Below, in pieces: positions 13,617 through 15,440 of a DNA stretch of 15,440 nucleotides. A program made the translations under genes and the position numbers. The notes beneath the pieces were generated by a model, which worked only from the letters and a program-made list of their open reading frames with translations, did no database searches and had not been told where the DNA came from. The DNA lies in NCBI GenBank assembly GCA_938033975.1, contig CALHKJ010000068.1, positions 1 to 15,440 of the forward strand. Reading direction: 5' to 3'. The DNA is from an uncultured Saprospiraceae bacterium (GTDB lineage Bacteria > Bacteroidota > Bacteroidia > Chitinophagales > Saprospiraceae). Every line of letters starts with the position of its first letter. Within the stretch, counting starts at the first letter, position 1.

Positions 13617-14882
13617 ATGTCACTAGTTATAGCGATTATCGTTTTTCTTCTTTTCTCGGCCTTCTTTTCTGGTTCTGAGATCGCCTTTGTATCTGCCAAT
13701 CGACTAGGAGTTGCAGTTAAGAAAGACCAAGGCTCTAGAAGAGGAAGAATACTTGCCAACTTTTTTGAAAAGCCAGACAACTTCATTAGTACTATGCTGG
13801 TTGGGAATAATATTTCTCTTGTTGCTTTTACAGCACTAATGACGAAGCTCATGGAACCATGGATTATCCCTTGGTTAGGAAATGGCTTGTTTTCTCTTTT
13901 ATTTTATACACTTATTACAACAGCTATTGTTTTGATTTTCGGCGAGTTTTTGCCCAAGACCATCTTTAGGATGTATGCGAATAAGCTGTTGTATATTTTC
14001 ACATATCCATTAGCATTTTTAAAATGGATTCTTGCTATACCTACTTACTTCATGACTGTACTTTCCAACCTACTTCTAAAGTATGTGGCTAGAGTCCCAA
14101 TTGAAGGTGCTGAGATTTCATTAACAAGATTAGACCTTGAAGATTACATTGACAAGACAATCGCTGATGAAAATAATGCCAATATCGATAAGGTGATTTT
14201 GACCAATGCTCTTGGTCTCCAAAATATGAAAGTGAGGGAAGCAATGATCCCAAGAACGGAAATTGTTGCTATTGACATTACAAGTTCGATAGATGATTTA
14301 ATCAAAAACATTCAAGATTCAAATCATTCAAGAATTTTAATCATTGATGGTGATATTGAAAACGTAGAAGGATATGTACATCACCAACAAGTCTTCAACA
14401 AACCACAAAGCATTAAAAAAATGATGCTAGAGATACCATATGTTCCTGAGACAATGAACATCAAAGATCTCATGCTTCAATTTATCAACAACGAAACAAA
14501 CATTGCATGTGTTGTAGATGAATATGGAAGTACTGCTGGTATTATTACCCTTGAAGATATTCTTGAAGAAATATTTGGAGAAATTGATGACGAACATGAT
14601 GTTGAAGAATTTATAGATGATCAAATCTCAGAAAATGAATTTGTTTTCTCTGGAAGACTTGAGATAGATTTCATTAATGATAAGTACAACTTGGGTTTAC
14701 CAGAAGGCGAATACCAAACCCTCTCTGGTTATATCGTTATGACCTCAGGGAATATTCCAGAAACTGGCGCTGTGATCGAGATGGATAATTTCAAATTTAT
14801 CCTTGAAATGGTTAGTGATACAAAAATTGAAACGGTAAGACTTATCAAAGAGAAATCAGAAGAATCAGAAGCTCTGGAATAA
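13617..14882 (+). CDS. CNNM/CorC (hemolysin C-like) membrane protein with CBS domain pair
   Basis: The 421-residue product has the full layout of the family. An N-terminal CNNM (DUF21) membrane domain (about 1-180) has around four hydrophobic segments, FSGSEIAF near residue 20 and GEFLPK at 109-114. A CBS pair (about 204-325) follows, beginning MKVREAMIPRTEIVAID and ending VVDEYGSTAGIITLEDILEEIFGEI. A C-terminal CorC_HlyC domain (about 335-415) contains GRLEIDFIN and YQTLSGYIV. Proteins of this type are linked to magnesium export or tolerance, and the CBS pair is expected to bind adenine nucleotides. The older name hemolysin is not a functional statement. GldE of gliding bacteria belongs to the same superfamily, but gldD is not seen here, so that name is not used. 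It overlaps the next gene by one base (TAATG), indicating coupling. Its place after lptC suggests an envelope-related transcription unit. Confidence 0.9.
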   Translation: MSLVIAIIVFLLFSAFFSGSEIAFVSANRLGVAVKKDQGSRRGRILANFFEKPDNFISTMLVGNNISLVAFTALMTKLMEPWIIPWLGNGLFSLLFYTLITTAIVLIFGEFLPKTIFRMYANKLLYIFTYPLAFLKWILAIPTYFMTVLSNLLLKYVARVPIEGAEISLTRLDLEDYIDKTIADENNANIDKVILTNALGLQNMKVREAMIPRTEIVAIDITSSIDDLIKNIQDSNHSRILIIDGDIENVEGYVHHQQVFNKPQSIKKMMLEIPYVPETMNIKDLMLQFINNETNIACVVDEYGSTAGIITLEDILEEIFGEIDDEHDVEEFIDDQISENEFVFSGRLEIDFINDKYNLGLPEGEYQTLSGYIVMTSGNIPETGAVIEMDNFKFILEMVSDTKIETVRLIKEKSEESEALE

Positions 14883-15440
14883 TGAGTAATGAGAATTTCC
14901 ATATTGATGGTGTTAATTCAACCAAATTATTTGGTCAAGCTTGGTCTCTTAAAAACCCAATGGCTAATGTTTATTTTATACATGGCTTTGGAGAACATTC
15001 ATCAAGATATCATGCTGAGGCAGCTAGATTAAATGCAGCAGGTTTCAGTCTATATACTTACGACCAAAGAGGACATGGCCAATCTGAAGGACTAAGAGGA
15101 TATATTTCTTCCTTCGATCACATGATAAAAGACTGCGAAACATTTATCAATCAAACTTGGGATGATAATCTACCCTGTTTCATTTTTGGGCATAGTGTGG
15201 GAGCTTTAGTAGCTGTAAATTTTATTATCGATAAAAAATTTGACAAGCCAAACTTCAAAGGACTTGTAACTACAAGTGCCGCTATGAAAATAAGTAGAGA
15301 CATTGCTCCTTTACTTCAAAAGATATCTGGTGTCATGGGTGTTATCTTACCCAAGCTTAGGACTGTGAAAATTGATAGTTCCTTTATCTCAAGAGACCCC
15401 AAAGAAGTAGAAAAGTATGATAATGATCCTCTTATAATAA
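14882..15440 (+). CDS. Alpha/beta hydrolase, monoacylglycerol lipase/lysophospholipase type (partial, 3' end outside window)
   Basis: The frame opens at ATG 14882, sharing one base with the stop of the upstream gene (TAATG), and stays open to the window edge for 186 codons. It shows the serine aminopeptidase S33/hydrolase-4 pattern: the oxyanion-hole HGFGEHSSRY from His34, YDQRGHGQSEG from Tyr60, and the nucleophile elbow GHSVG with Ser105 (103-107; GHSMG is the commoner form). The acid and His of the triad would lie beyond the edge. There is no signal peptide or membrane segment, so it is probably cytoplasmic and acts on monoacylglycerols or lysophospholipids. The family is broad and the substrate is uncertain. 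Full-length relatives are about 270-290 residues, so roughly a third is missing. Confidence 0.88.
   Translation, partial: MSNENFHIDGVNSTKLFGQAWSLKNPMANVYFIHGFGEHSSRYHAEAARLNAAGFSLYTYDQRGHGQSEGLRGYISSFDHMIKDCETFINQTWDDNLPCFIFGHSVGALVAVNFIIDKKFDKPNFKGLVTTSAAMKISRDIAPLLQKISGVMGVILPKLRTVKIDSSFISRDPKEVEKYDNDPLII

Overview
The window looks like ordinary chromosome from a Bacteroidota bacterium, probably a Saprospiria-, Cytophagia- or Flavobacteriia-like lineage. The signs are three type IX secretion system (T9SS) components (a PorP/SprF-family protein, PorU and PorV), a secreted protein with a type B T9SS C-terminal sorting domain, AT-rich DNA, A-rich leaders without clear Shine-Dalgarno sequences, and several exact or near matches to the Bacteroidota -7 promoter element TAnnTTTG. 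I cannot name a genus from this sequence.

Left part (1-5976): a gene entering on the minus strand, of which only the signal-peptide start is visible (1-59), lies behind a good Bacteroidota promoter. Next come the minus-strand PorP/SprF-like gene (132-1136) and, divergently, porU (1234-4638) and porV (4678-5922). PorU is the cell-surface sortase of the T9SS, PorV carries substrates to it, and PorP/SprF proteins are outer-membrane-associated accessory components. A strong hairpin (5947-5976) closes porV and, read from the other strand, also suits the end of rnpB.

Middle (6001-10642): the RNase P RNA gene rnpB is on the minus strand (about 6002-6374). It is followed by a large polytopic NtrY-like sensor histidine kinase with no response regulator beside it, a crtZ-type beta-carotene hydroxylase, and rsmI on the opposite strand. 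The stop codons of crtZ and rsmI directly abut.

Right part (10643-15440): a 247-base intergenic stretch precedes a 698-residue secreted multidomain protein with a type B T9SS sorting domain. Then comes a tightly spaced plus-strand run: an LptC-family LPS-export lipoprotein with a TTG start, a CNNM/CBS/CorC membrane protein, and an alpha/beta hydrolase of the monoacylglycerol lipase/lysophospholipase type that runs off the right edge. This run is themed around the cell envelope.

I found no CRISPR array, insertion sequence, tRNA, prophage, toxin-antitoxin or other defence genes. Nothing supports a new multi-gene system. The points worth a second look are local: the edge-truncated secreted gene, the PorP-like gene without a cognate adhesin upstream, the orphan sensor kinase, the Met-less LptC with a non-AUG start, the zero-gap convergent stops, the shared terminator, and a possible 34-codon ORF coupled to the secreted-protein gene.
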